DNA from: Agroathelia rolfsii
Lineage: Eukaryota > Basidiomycota > Agaricomycetes > Amylocorticiales > Amylocorticiaceae
Direction of reading: 5' to 3'
DNA: 64,000 nt
Assembly: GCA_018343915.1 (NCBI GenBank)
Contig: JABRWF010000004.1
Span: forward strand, 1,736,001-1,800,000
In this document: positions 35,340-47,500 of the stretch, in pieces
Numbering within the stretch: the first letter of the stretch is position 1
Layout of the letters: each line of letters begins with the position of its first letter
The notes under the pieces: generated by a model
What the model saw: only the letters and a program-made list of their open reading frames with translations
Databases searched by the model: none
Told to the model about the DNA's origin: nothing
Position numbers and translations under genes: made by a program

Positions 35340-38300
35340 ATGTCTATCCCGCTATCTAATTTGGGCGCGATAAACGCTAGTGACGCCTCAGAGTCTTTGG
35401 GCGACGTCCTCGCCCGCCACATTACTGACTCGGGACGGGTATCTACTTTCTTGGATTGTATACCATCCACCTCTACAGCTGCAGTCTACGCTCCTTCGTC
35501 CTCTCGTATACCTCTCCGTCACTCAACTATCCACTCGTTTATTTCCAACTTTGCACTTCCTCACGCGCGTAACTCAAAACCACTCGGTCCAAATGACCGC
35601 ATCATGGTAGTCCTGCCCACGGGCCCCGCCAACGCTTTGGCCCTGCTTGCACTTGCCAGCTACCACACCTGTGCACCCGTTAACGCCAGCTGCACGGCCT
35701 CCGAACTTCAGGAGGATGCTGAGAGATTAGGCGCTAAGCTTGTGTTTGCGACACGAGATGTTGAGGAGAGGCTAGACTTGCGAGGGATGAAGGCAGCACT
35801 CGGAATTGATGTTGTCTACCTAGAGGAGCGTCTTGAAGGTGAATGCGGTCTATTCGACATGAAGCTGATCGACGAAGACGAGGCTCCCGGCCCATTCAAG
35901 CCCTCGAGATTACATAATCTTCAAGATCAGTCTTTGGTACTGCACACGTCTGGTACCAGCGGCAAGAAAAAGGTCGTTCCATACGCCTTGCGAACTCTCA
36001 TCGTTGGTACCTGTGCCGTAATCAAGTCATGGGACATTGGAACTAGTGATGTGAACAGTAAGTTTACTGCTCGTCACTCTAATTAGTCGTGCACAACGTC
36101 ATGTGCCAGTTTACTGATGCCACGTACATTAGTGAACATGATGCCCCTGTTCCATGTCGGTGGCATCGTACGGAACCTCTTCGCACCAATCCTTTCCGGA
36201 GGTGGGGTAATCATGTGCGCCGGCTTTGACGGCGTGGCATTCTGGAGCCTATGCAATGATCTAGGGGCTACTTGGTCAGTACCAATCCAGGGTTTTGCTT
36301 CCGGGCTATAAATACGCCTACCACCTTCTCTGTCCGATCACCAAGACTGATTGGCATTCTACAATTAGGTATTATGCCGCCCCGACCATGCACCATGCTA
36401 TTCTTGCATCGCGACCGGAAGGCGTTGACCCTGCTACTCATACAAAAATTCGCATGATCTGTAACGCAGCTGGTGGTCTCCTTCCCTCGCTCGCAGTCGA
36501 GCTGCGCGATACTTTTGGTGGTGCAGTGATTCTACCTTCTTATGGTATGACCGAGTGAGTGCACGCGCGGAGTATCGTCCCATTTTCTCGTTTACTAAAT
36601 AACGGCGTGCCTCAGATGTATGCCCATCGCATCTCCGCCAACCAATTATGCACTCGACAGACCAGGTTGCTCTGGCATTGCCTGTGGACCCTATCTCAGC
36701 ATTCGAGACCCATTTAACAGGGAGAGGGAACTTCCTTGTGGCCAGACTGGGGCTGTCTCCGTCCGTGGCCTACCAACCTTCGATGGCTATGAAATGGATG
36801 GCTACGGCAAGCCTCTCGACACTTCCTGCTTCTCCAGCGAAGGCTGGTTTGACTCTGGTGACATGGGTTACATGGATGAAGATGGGTAAGTGTATCTTGT
36901 TTGTGGTATGGATACTTTATTCCAATTTGACCCCTTTCAAGCTACCTTTACATTACCGGCCGTTCCAAAGAGATCATCAACAAGGGCGGTGAAGTCATCT
37001 CCCCCTTCGAAGTTGAAGAAGCGATTATGATCGTCGCTCAAGGACGTGTCAAGGTACGTCGCAAAGCCAATTTGGTATCAATATGTAGTTACAATGATAA
37101 AAATAGACCACTCTCGCTTTCGCGATCGAGCACGACGTTCTTCAAGAATGTATCGGCGTTGTCATCGTCCCTACGCCGGGAACCAATCGGATTGACCTTG
37201 CTGGTCTCAATGAGCTTCTGAAAGATCAGCTTCACCCGAGTAAATGGCCTTTCGCCATCGTCTTCATGGAAGATGTCCCTAAGAACGCCGCCGGAAAGCC
37301 CCTCCGTATCAAACTTGGCCAACGTCTCGGTATCGGTTGCCTGAGCGACACTGTCCCGCCTCTCCTGCGTCACTTCGAAGCTGAGGTCCCGAATAAAGAG
37401 GCTGCTTTGACCGTTCCTATCGCCTGTTCGCGTGTCACCATCGATCTCGAGCACACGAAGCGTACGATGTTGGATGTCAAGGGTGCCCGTGACGTTGCTC
37501 TTCGTCTTCGCAGCGATGGTTCTCCTGAGGCTTTCGTCGCCATCGACCCCAGCTATGAGAGTCACCTCGATGCTGGTGCCATCAAGAGCACTCTAGCTCA
37601 GAGCCTGCACGATTATGCAATTCCTCAGTTCATCCATATCTTCACGCGGCCTTTGCCCAAGACTGCTCAGGGCCATGTCGACTTCCGCTTCCTCGAGGAG
37701 GAGATTGAGCGCGCTAATGTCTCATCGATGTCTCCCCGCGCACTCGTCATCAGGGATATCGTTGCTGAGCTGTTGCTCGCTGAGCCCAGCACCATCACAG
37801 GTGCTTCGGACTTCTTCCTGCTTGGTGGCAACTCCCTCCTTTTGGGTCGCCTTGCGTACTTCATTCGCAAGGAGACCGGCGTTTCTGTCAAGGTCTCGAG
37901 TCTGTTTACCAACAGCACCATCGAAAAGATTGCCAAGCTAGTCGATGACGAGGAGAACGGTGTCTCTCAGCCCGAGAGTCAGGAGACGACTCAGTACGAT
38001 GAGGAGAGCTTCATTAGTTTCGATGCAGAGACACTTAACTATGGTCCCAAGTCGACCAAGGGTCGTGGCCAAAACCACCCCTTGTCACTCATCGTCCAGG
38101 CCATTCCCTTGGTAAGGACATGAATCAGATCGGATCCTGATTAATATTTACTTATATGACATACAGATTTTCTTCTATCCCCTCAAGGCTTCTCTCACAT
38201 GGGCTATCCTCCTGTACTGCCTCTCAGGTCTATCCCATGTTACTCGTGACATCTTCTGGGAGCGCGCCGGTTCTCTTCTGTTGTCTATCATTGCTGCTCG

Positions 38301-41151
38301 TCTCGGAAGTCGTATCTTTGCTCCCCTTGTTGCGATCGCCTTCAAATGGCTTGTCATCGGCCGCTACAAGACCGGTACTTTCCGCTAGTAAGTTCCTTAT
38401 GTTTTCCGTGAAGATCAGTTCCTAACAAAGTTTTACAGCTGGAGTGTGTATCACCTCAGATGGTGGATCGTCAATCAGGCACTGCGCTCTGCAGGACGCG
38501 GTATCTTCTCATTCCATCCCTCTCTCGAGATTCTTTACTACCGAATGCTCGGCGCTAAGGTGAGCTTCCTAGTCGAATCTAGAGGGGGTTGGTTGATGTG
38601 TTAATACTGTTTTCCAATCTTACAGATTGGCAAGAACGTGTCTATTGCCAAGGACGCTAAATGTGAGTATTCCTTGGTGCCCATCTTCATCGTGCCCGCA
38701 GTGCTTATCTATGTGATTATAGTGGGTGAATTCGACCTCCTCACATTCAAGGACGGATGCCGTGTCGATAGGGCCCTTATCAGAGGATTCTGTGTCGACA
38801 AGGACGGCACTTTCATCCTGGATCGCATCATCATCGGTCGCAAGGCAGTCGTAAACACTTACACGCAAATTGCCCCGGGTGCCATCATCAAGGAAGGTAC
38901 AGTGTACGGCCCCCACGCCTCTAGTCATGATCAGCCCTCGCCAAAGTCGTTTGTCAACGTTAACCGCACCACCTTTGCTGACCTGTCGAGGAGGATGAAG
39001 ATGTTCATTGCCTGGCCCATCATCGGATTGGTCCTATTTGCTTCTTGTAAGTTTCTCTGGGACACTGACCCACAACGATCAACAACTCATCATTCTTTCA
39101 GACATTCCCTGGCTTGCCTGCATTTACCTGATGCTGGCGGAGACTCCGTTCCAAGTCCAGGGCGCTAATGCCATCGAGTCCATCATTCTTTGGTTCTCTG
39201 ATCCTCGTCGTGTTCTCTGGCATGCCGTTGCTCGTATGGTTCGCGCCGTCCTCACTCCTCTCGTACAACTTATCCTTGGTATCATTGTAAAGCGCATGTT
39301 GGGCTTGAACAAGGAAGGCCCTATTCAGGAGGCGACCCAATGGGTCATTCTCCGCAGATACATCAACGGTATTCTCTTGTCCCAGGCTGCTTTGAAGAAG
39401 GCCTTCGATATTCTTGGTACCCACTATGAAATGACTAGCCGCGTCTGGCGTGCGATGGGAGCTAAGATTGGCAAGCGCGTATATTGGCCTGGTTCTGGTA
39501 TTTATTGTCCTGACCCCGAGTTGCTCGAGGTAAGTATCCTACCTAACATCGAGACTAGCATTTGTATTCAAACTTCTTTCAAGATTGGCAATGACGTCGT
39601 CTTCGGTTCTCGCTCCGAGTTATTTACCACTGACAGACTTGGCTCAAAGAAAATCTTCGTTGGTGATGGTGCCATGATTGCTGATCGTTGTGTCCTTCTT
39701 CCTGGCGTCTGTGTCGGCCGCAGGACAGTCATGGGCTCTGGTTCCCTCGGTAGACGCGATGCCCAATATGAGGATAACAGTACTTGGATGGGTAACGTCC
39801 ACGGCCAAGCTGTTCGTCTCAGCCCGGGTTTCAAGGAGACGGAGCCGACGGATACCGTGAGTCCCTTTTGGTGCTTGAAATTACAGTGTGCTTACCCTAA
39901 TCCATCTGCAGATAACTCCATTTGGCAGGGCATTCTACAGACGCGAGGCTGACTTCTTTGTCATTCCCTACTTTGGCCTGGTTGCTGTTAACGTGGTCCT
40001 CACCGCTTGCTCAGCTGCCTACTGGTCGATTGCTGCTGTTGGTGCGGCACAGATTCTTCGCCAAGTCTACATTCACATGCCAGGGCACGAATTTTCCAAG
40101 CGCTGGTATCAGTTTGCTGTTGTCTATGGATTCATCGGTGCCTCTTTCGTCGCCATCCTTACCGTTCAGGCACTCCTCAGCTTGGCTTGGGTCATTCTAA
40201 CCAAGTGGATCATCATTGGTCGTCGCAAGGAGGGCTCGTACCACTGGGACAAGAGCTCCTACTGCCAGCGCTGGCAATTGCATCTGGTTCTCTCTAAGCC
40301 TCTGTTCCGCGGCTTCGCAAATGGCGGTGTTCTTGCTCCCATTACTGGTAGTGCGTACATCGTTTGGTACTTAAGGGCACTCGGAGGTTCGTACCTTCCA
40401 GCATTAGATGAATGGCTCAATATTAATTGTCGTCGATATATTATAGCTACTATCGGCAAAGACTGTGCCATCTTCGCTGGAGGCAAGACTGGTCTCATGA
40501 CAGAGCCTGATTTAGTTACAGTGAGTGACGTTTGGTTTTGACATACCGCCAGTAGCTTAAATTCTGCTTAGCTCGGGGACAATGTTTCGCTCGATGACTG
40601 CTCTGTTGTTGCCCATATCAACTCACGTGGTCAGTTTGCCCTAAACGCCCTGAAGATTGGCAATGGGTACGTCTCCTTTTCTTCTTTTTTGGGCTGAACT
40701 AATGAAGATATTTCAGTTGTGCTATGCGCACGGGTTCCCGTCTTCTTTCTGGAGCTTCCATGGAGGAGTCTTCGATGCTTCTAGAACACACACTCCTCCC
40801 CTCTGGTGATATAGCTGAGGCAGGATCGGTTTATTACGGATGGCCATCCAGGAAGCAGGTCTCAGACGACGAAAAAGACCTCAAGGTCGACGATATGCGC
40901 ATCATTTGCCCTCTCTGCAGATCGTTCCCTCGCATGAGTGTCGTCACCACCTGCGGCCATGTTTTCTGCGACGCGTAAGTATCACTCAATGTTCATTCTC
41001 TTAATAGCGACGCTGACTCAGCATCTCTACTAGTTGCATAAAAAAGGCTCTTATGGACAAGCCCGAGTGCCCTGTGTGTCACGCTGACAACAGGCCTAAG
41101 CATTTGAGCCGCATGTACCTCTCCTTCCGACTTGCTGACACCACGGAGTAA
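35340..41151 (+). CDS. NRPS-like adenylating synthetase with Pls-type membrane/beta-helix domain and C-terminal RING finger
   Basis: Seventeen exons (first 35340-36057, last 41034-41151) total 4857 bases, 1618 residues, with every phase closing. Order: adenylation domain (P-loop LHTSGTSGKKK near residue 205, PSYGMTE, GWFDSGDMGY, GRSKEIINKGGEVISP, Lys in PKNAAGKPLRIKL). A second AMP-ligase C-lobe-like stretch follows (YAIPQFIHIFTRPLPKTAQG), then a carrier domain with the phosphopantetheine Ser about 719 (FFLLGGNSLLLG). From about 810 come transmembrane helices alternating with hexapeptide beta-helix segments. This resembles TIGR02353, the terminal domain of poly-lysine synthetase Pls, ending SVYYGWPSRK. 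Residues about 1556-1605 form a C3HC4 RING (CPLC, CGHVFCDAC, CPVC). Exon 16 (40717-40974) encodes both the beta-helix end and half the RING, so the fusion is in the DNA. Substrate and product are unknown. Confidence 0.85.
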
Positions 41152-42073
41152 ACAATCTGTTACGGACGTTAATCGCTTCTTGCATACCACTTCTATCTAC
41201 TAACTTACTCATACACTATACCTGCTACTTATGATGATGATGTCATTTTCTCTATATGATTTGCTTAGACGTGATTTGTATGACTCGCATGGAGGTGTGC
41301 TACATATCATTCCTGTATCATTACCACGTAGACCTTTCGGATGTCGTCCCTGCTATTCTTTCTTCTCTTCTGGATGTTTCCATGATTATTATTTCACTAC
41401 AATGGTCTTATTCTGATCTGTCAATTTCATTTTCTGTCATTGAATTTAATTTACACAATGGGTGATTCGTAGCAGTGATCTGTGAACGTCCTAAACTGTG
41501 TACGTCTTCGGAGCTGGTAAATTGACAACCAGGTGCTGCGGCGGTCACTGACATAAGTGGAGGGTTGTGGAGGACCAGGGAGGTCAGCAAAGGCGTTTAA
41601 ACTCGATAAAAGTTTGATTAAGGGGCTTAAGGCCTTTGCGAGTGCTTAGGATAAGAGATGTGGACTCGGAGAAGCTGCTAGAAGCTCTAATCTCCCATAG
41701 ATGATCTCCGACAAAGGACAATTCGTAATCTGCCATGATGTAACGTTACATTGTGACTCGTGCGAGCATGGTAATTATATAATTGCGCGTTTTCTGAGTG
41801 CGACGCACGGTCCTGGCACCACGTCTCGACTGCATATTACCCTTTCTACCAGATGACCGTGTCTACCTAGTAACAAAATAAACAAGGCCCATTACTCCTC
41901 ATTCTTCACAAGCTGAAAAACGCACCACAAGTACTGGTAGTAGGTATTTGGCTACCAATCTGGCGAATCGGCATTGGTTCGGCAGTCATACGGAAGGAAG
42001 TCAAATCACACTGTTATTGGATGGAAAAACTCGTAGGTGAACATGATGCCTATAGTTTAGACATCTTTTGATT
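41152..42073. other. Spacer 3' of the synthetase
   Basis: About 920 bp without a supported gene. It contains the synthetase 3' UTR (AT-rich) and the likely 3' side of the small minus-strand gene at 42074. Confidence 0.4.
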
Positions 42074-42327
42074 CTATTGTGGTGCTGGCGCTGGCCTGGC
42101 CTCATCAAGCGTCATTTCCGACGCACCGTATTCGTCTCCTGAATTGATGTGAAAATAGAGACCGGGAAGAGAAACTGATCTTAAACCGTACATGTATCAC
42201 CCATACCATATTCCATGGCGATGGAAATCAAGGACAGGCGGTACAGCGCCCACCGAAAGTCTGTCACGTTTTTCGTTCCTTTTAGCTCATCCACTTCCAC
42301 ATCGTTTTGCTTCAAATGAAAATCCAT
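42074..42327 (-). CDS. Possible 61-residue protein or gene remnant
   Basis: Two exons (42327-42207 and 42138-42074) join in phase 1 across a GTATGG...TTCAG intron. They encode 61 residues starting MDFHLKQNDVEVDELKG. The middle contains TDFRWALYRLSLISIAMEYG and the end is a Pro/Ala tail, DEARPAPAPQ. An in-frame stop lies just before the ATG. I do not recognise it. It could be a small gene, or the 3' end of a gene cut by the fold-back repeat, because the ATG and the first 28 or so codons lie inside the inverted repeat. Confidence 0.35.
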
Positions 42328-42939
42328 GTATTATAATATAAATGTCCTGTATATGCCTATATGGTTGAATTTGAAAAATATTTGGTGGTTAGCTGCTGGC
42401 GTGCAAATCAAATGTGCCACTAAAAACTGATAAAACAAATATCCGTCAATATAGCATATTTTAATATGAGTATTTTTCCCTTAAAATGGACATAGCATAC
42501 ATCCAGTTGGTCAAATCGCACAAGCTTTTCTTTCAACTCAATGTATGCTATATCCATTTTAAGGGAAAAATACTCACATATTAAAATATGCTTTTTTTTT
42601 TAAAAAAAATCCATTTATTTATAGTGGTAGTATCAGGCCTTCTAAGTCGTGCGGGTATGCTATACATGAGAGATGAAAGTAAAGTGAAAGTGAGATGGTG
42701 CTTGGTGCGATTAAAGAGGTAATATGCTATATTGACGGATATTTGTTTTAGCAGTTTTTAGTGGCACATTTGATTTGCACGCCAGCAGCTAACCACCAAA
42801 TATTTTTCAAATTCAACCATATAGGCATATACAGGACATTTATATTATAATACATGGATTTTCATTTGAAGCAAAACGATGTGGAAGTGGATGAGCTAAA
42901 AGGAACGAAAAACGTGACAGACTTTCGGTGGGCGCTGTA
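42242..42939. repeat. Fold-back inverted repeat (~215-260 bp arms)
   Basis: The left arm (42242-42503) is repeated in reverse complement as 42543-42592 plus 42726-42939. The right arm is interrupted by about 133 bp (42593-42725) that contains an oligo-T/oligo-A junction. The arms are almost identical, so the event is recent. The outermost bases read TACAGCGCCCACCG on the left and CGGTGGGCGCTGTA on the right. This is compatible with a DNA element flanked by TA duplications, but also with an inverted duplication of the 5' part of the 42327 gene. Confidence 0.8.
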
Positions 42940-43248
42940 TTTTTGTGCTCAATCTAAAGAGGAAGATAATCGTTATTCATGCGTTTTACTTCTCAATCAT
43001 GCTACGTGAAATCCAACCAATAGCCACTGGCACCTCTACTACATCTTCTGCTTAGCTCAAAGGAACGTCACGATAAGGCTGTACCAGTGTCAACATCAAG
43101 CAACACATAATCATGATGAGAGAAAGCTACCCAGTGCTATCCATCAAAAAGATTGTCTTGATGTTGCAACCATCAATATCAGATTGTAGAGTTGTAATCA
43201 ATATTTAAGCTGGTGGACTACTGTCTGAGTTCCCGTGTCACCACTGGC
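42940..43248. other. Promoter-side spacer of the seven-helix gene
   Basis: About 310 bp between the fold-back repeat and the start at 43249. No gene is seen. It must hold the promoter of the downstream gene, so the repeat sits directly against that promoter. Confidence 0.4.
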
Positions 43249-44507
43249 ATGGGAGACCTCAGTATTCTACAAGTTCTTCAGGAAGAAGAAGAGTCATTAT
43301 ACATTGGAACGATTTTAGCTGGTATTCTATTTGGTAAGCACACAAAACGACAGCACCTTTGGTGTGCCTACTGTTTACTCTGGGGAGTGACGGCATTGAT
43401 TTCCTTTTCATAGGTTTTTTTTTGACAACGTACTTTGCTACGTTTTACTGTCTTTCAAAGTGTAAAACCATCAGTCGCCGGCGACGGATATTCTGTGTCT
43501 TTTACAGCTCCTTTCTTTTACTTCTCACCACAACCATGTTTGCTGCTGCATCTCTTCAGGGGCAATTGATGTGGATGGTCTATCAGGACAACTCGAATGG
43601 ACTTGAAGAGTCCCTGCAATATTACGAATCTGCCCCTCTATCATCAGCTCTTACCAGAGCTGCTTCAATAGCCCTCATTTTGGTTGTTGTATCCGACAGT
43701 ATACTTCTGGTAAGTATTCCTCTTGTGATATAATATTGAGAATACACAGCTCCTATACTAAGGTCAAAGTGTTTTTCCAGACCTATCGATGCTACATTAT
43801 TTTTGACTCCCGTCCATGGGTGGTTTTGCCTCCTTCGCTTTGTGTTGTTGCCTTTTGTAGTGAGTATGGGTGTTTTTGTATGAAGAAGGAATAATCTAAG
43901 TGCCGAAGTCTTGACAATTTTGGAAGTTGTACCGCCTAAGCAGGGCCTTCAAAAGGGTCTTGAATTATCACAGGTCGCTCTTAGCATGCCCGCAAATGTG
44001 CTTGCAACTGTGATGATTTCTATTCGCATCCTTCTTGTATCCCGGCACGTAGATCGCTATGCTGATCACCGTAGGGAGCGACAGTTTACTGGCATTGCCG
44101 CGGTCCTCGTTGAGTCGGCAGCACCCGGCACATTAATCTGGATCCTTGCCATAATTATCCAAATAATTTACAACAAAGGAATAGATGTTGGTTGGGCTCC
44201 CGCAATCGTGCAGGTTTGGAGAGTCGCTATTGTCAGTCTTCACAAAATTTCAATACCAACCCCTCTAATTTTTATTTCTCATTTACAGCCTATATGTCCT
44301 CAGTTAATCATGCTTCGCACTGCTATGGGCACGGCATGGGATAAAGATACATCCCGTCGGTTGTCAAAAATGACACTCAAGTTAGCGGACTTGGACGACC
44401 AAGTAATCGGTCAGAATTCCCTTGATGACTCTGAGATAAGAAAATCGGACGATCTACGAATCGACCAAGCCCTGGAAGCTAAATGGGATGCGAGTGATGT
44501 CGTTTAA
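43249..44507 (+). CDS. Seven-helix orphan membrane protein (basidiomycete type)
   Basis: Five exons, first 43249-43333. The protein starts MGDLSILQVLQEEEESLYIG and has several strongly hydrophobic segments: IGTILAGILFGFFLTTYFAT, FCVFYSSFLLLLTTTMFAA, ASIALILVVVSDSILL, WVVLPPSLCVVAFC, MPANVLATVMISIRILLV and GTLIWILAIIIQIIY. The signature TYRCYIIFDSRPW follows helix 4, as in a large family of uncharacterised basidiomycete integral membrane proteins expanded in mushrooms. The C-terminal tail is cytoplasmic and acidic. A GPCR-like role is often proposed but not shown. The start at 43249 is the first ATG in frame; a GTG at 43213 is disregarded. Confidence 0.75.
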
Positions 44508-47500
44508 CTCACAAAACATTATTTCGGTCTCAAGCTATGGCTAATAGAGTGGGATGAGCTCGGTCTATTCATATATGTCTAGCATTCAAATGTATCTTTA
44601 TTATGATGTGCTATGTGGGAGCTTTTAGCATACAGATAAACATAAACCCTTCACTATTCCATTCTAATATCCCCGTATGCCAATGTGACGCACAACATAG
44701 GCCTAATAGGTATAAGTACAATATCATATCTAAACCAATCTGGATAATGATGAAAATTAAGATGCTACAAACATATATACTGTTACTATTACATCTCGAA
44801 TCTAAGCCAGGCTGGTATCTTTTAATTGACAAGTCCAGTCTGAAATGAAAGAATAATTGAATATACTCTTTAACTACAGAGCAACTTGAATCATCGGCAT
44901 TGCATCAATGTCCGTGTGCAAATGCTATAGGGCCCGGGATGCTGTCAGCAATTAAACATCCCATTTTTAAATCTATATATATTGTGTATTAACATCGGTG
45001 CAACGAAAGAATCTAATAGGTTAGCCAGTATAGAGATATGATTGGTATGTTTTTGTTCGTGTCAGTACGTCAGTGAATTTTACATGGAAATATGGTACCC
45101 AAATTGCAATGAAGGATAAAGCAGCTCAACCCGACTCAGCCCACTCGATCGAATCTGGAAGTTGGGTAGGTCCCTTGCAGGGCCGACCACCCACCCGACG
45201 CTGGCGACGGTTCGGTGGCGCCATCAGACCGCTATGTAGATGTGTGCATGTTTTTCATATCCTTATCTCGACTGCCAGCGGTCATGACTGAAATAGGAGA
45301 CTGAATGCAAGTGATCAGAGGAAATGAAATCAAAACAAAAGCACTTACCGCGCCAAGGAACATTTCGTTTCAAGGCTCCATCCTAGTCCTCTAATAGTCC
45401 TCTTACCCCCCAAATATAGATGTTTTACTTATTCCTCGACATTTATCAAGTGTTAACCCCTCCAGTTATCATTCAGTAATATTTTCCCTGATAGGCTGAC
45501 AAAATTATGGGATAAACAGAAGGACAGTGATGAATGTGAATTGAATAGGCATGCTGGCCTGCTTGGTCCGAAATCCACACTATGATTCAAAGGCACTGGT
45601 AGAACGTGAGAAAGGCTTAGGTGTATGAGACGACAGTGATAAATAACAGCCTCGATCTTCATTCTTCAAGACCCAGCTATTTGGCGACTGGTCATAGCAA
45701 ATATATTTATAAAGAATCAATTCTTGAAAATAGAGCACAGATACAGTCACTTGGGCCGGGTGATAGATCAATCAAAGGCGCCCGAAGTCAAAATGTGGTA
45801 TGTAGGCGATTGATACTACAAGACGATTATGTAGCTTTACAGACTGACTTAGGCGTCCTGGCCTACGAACCTGGGGCTTGCTGCTTGAATAACGGGCACG
45901 GGGGCGTTAAAAGATCATAAAAGATCAAGCCGTGTTTTAACGAGGATGGATTGAGTTGATATAGAAAAGAGCCTGTGAGTCCCCTTGGAACTGGCAGACT
46001 GCCCATGGGATGTGCCTACAGCTGAAAATACAATGTATGATGGTTGACAATGAGCCAGGCGAGAAAATAGGATCCTCGCGTATTCGTAGCAGCTCATAGG
46101 GCCCTCATGGATAAACCATCATCACTTAACCCGACAGCAATACTTAAACCCATGATAGAAGAAGGGTATCACGAGCATATCGCGCATCATAGAATAGATA
46201 ATCATCATATTCCGCAGCACTAATCGCCAGTATACTAGCATGGTACTAGCTGTATGCTGCGGGTATACGGATGCCTCCCTTTATTTAGTATCACACACGT
46301 GTAGCAAAAACAGAGCTTGTGGTTTAAAAAAAGCAGAGTTACGTTTAGGGTGAGTGACACTCTCAGGCTCCGAGTGAGTTCCAGGAAGTGGCAGAGAATC
46401 GGGGTGTTGTTGGGATTATAGTTCAGGATCGCGGGTTCAGCGTCACACGTGCCTTCGTAGATGCCGTCATCCACACCCACCTATTTTCAGTTATGCAACG
46501 TCATACGTGCCCGAGTCATCCGATAATAACACGGACTTTCAGTATGGGAAGAGCGGAGCCAAATTAAATATAAAAGTTGGATTCCCAACAGGTCATAAGG
46601 CCTTAGACCCAAAGTTTCGGTTATAAGTCTGCAAAAGGTTTTACCCAGACCGCTGCTGTGACCTTCTGTATAGTAAAACTTCAAACGAGTTGGTTTTGCT
46701 TGAGTAAATCTGCGAATAAGACCGGGCAGCCACGCATTAGTAACATACAATATCGGGATGTTTCATACCTTCAAGTTGGTCCAGAATCATGGCTGGATAT
46801 CTAGTCTGATTTGAAGCCGTGGTCACAATTTCATGAAAAATCAAATGAGGAAAGCCTCTTTCAGATATGTGTTCTTTCAAGTTCATGGATACATCCGAGG
46901 CTAACAGAGACTCGGAGATATGTATATGTATCGTATATATATCTTATATGCCCCAAAGTTTGCCTTTACAGAGGATGGCGGCACAAATGCCCCTCTCCTT
47001 GAAAGACACCGTGACAATAACCGCGTCATTTGAGTCGATTGGGCGAAAAAAAGCTACAGGGTTGGAGACTCCGAAAAACAAAGAAGCTGAATTCCTTCTA
47101 TACAAGATCCTGACCCATTCTAATTTTGTACGAGTAGTAAGTATCTCCCAGCAGAATGATTCATGGCGATATTATTTAGAAGTAGCATCGCATTGTCATG
47201 GCCCGACCACAGTCACCCTTTGTTTAGAAAAGCATCTGGTAGTGCAGTAATACAGTAGGTATCAACTAGGACCGAGATTGGGCCGAGATTGGAAAACATT
47301 CGTGCTCCCGGACTCTCGGAGAGAAGACGATGGATGGAAACAGGATTCGACGTGTTGTGAATGTGAAGCCCGTCTCCAACTTAAGATTGTCGAGGTTGCA
47401 TACAAGCCTGTTTTTTCTTAGTCAGACTCCGCTGAGCTCCCTTGATAATAATTATGGCATTGTGTTCCCTTATCTATCCTTTACATCAGGAAGCGGCGCC

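Noticed and set aside
40891..41151. RING finger as a separate downstream gene
   Set aside because: The RING starts in the same exon and frame as the end of the synthetase domain, with no stop or promoter-sized gap between them.
46487..46750. Minus-strand frame MYVTNAWLPGL... as a gene
   Set aside because: No domain and no in-phase splice partners could be found around it.
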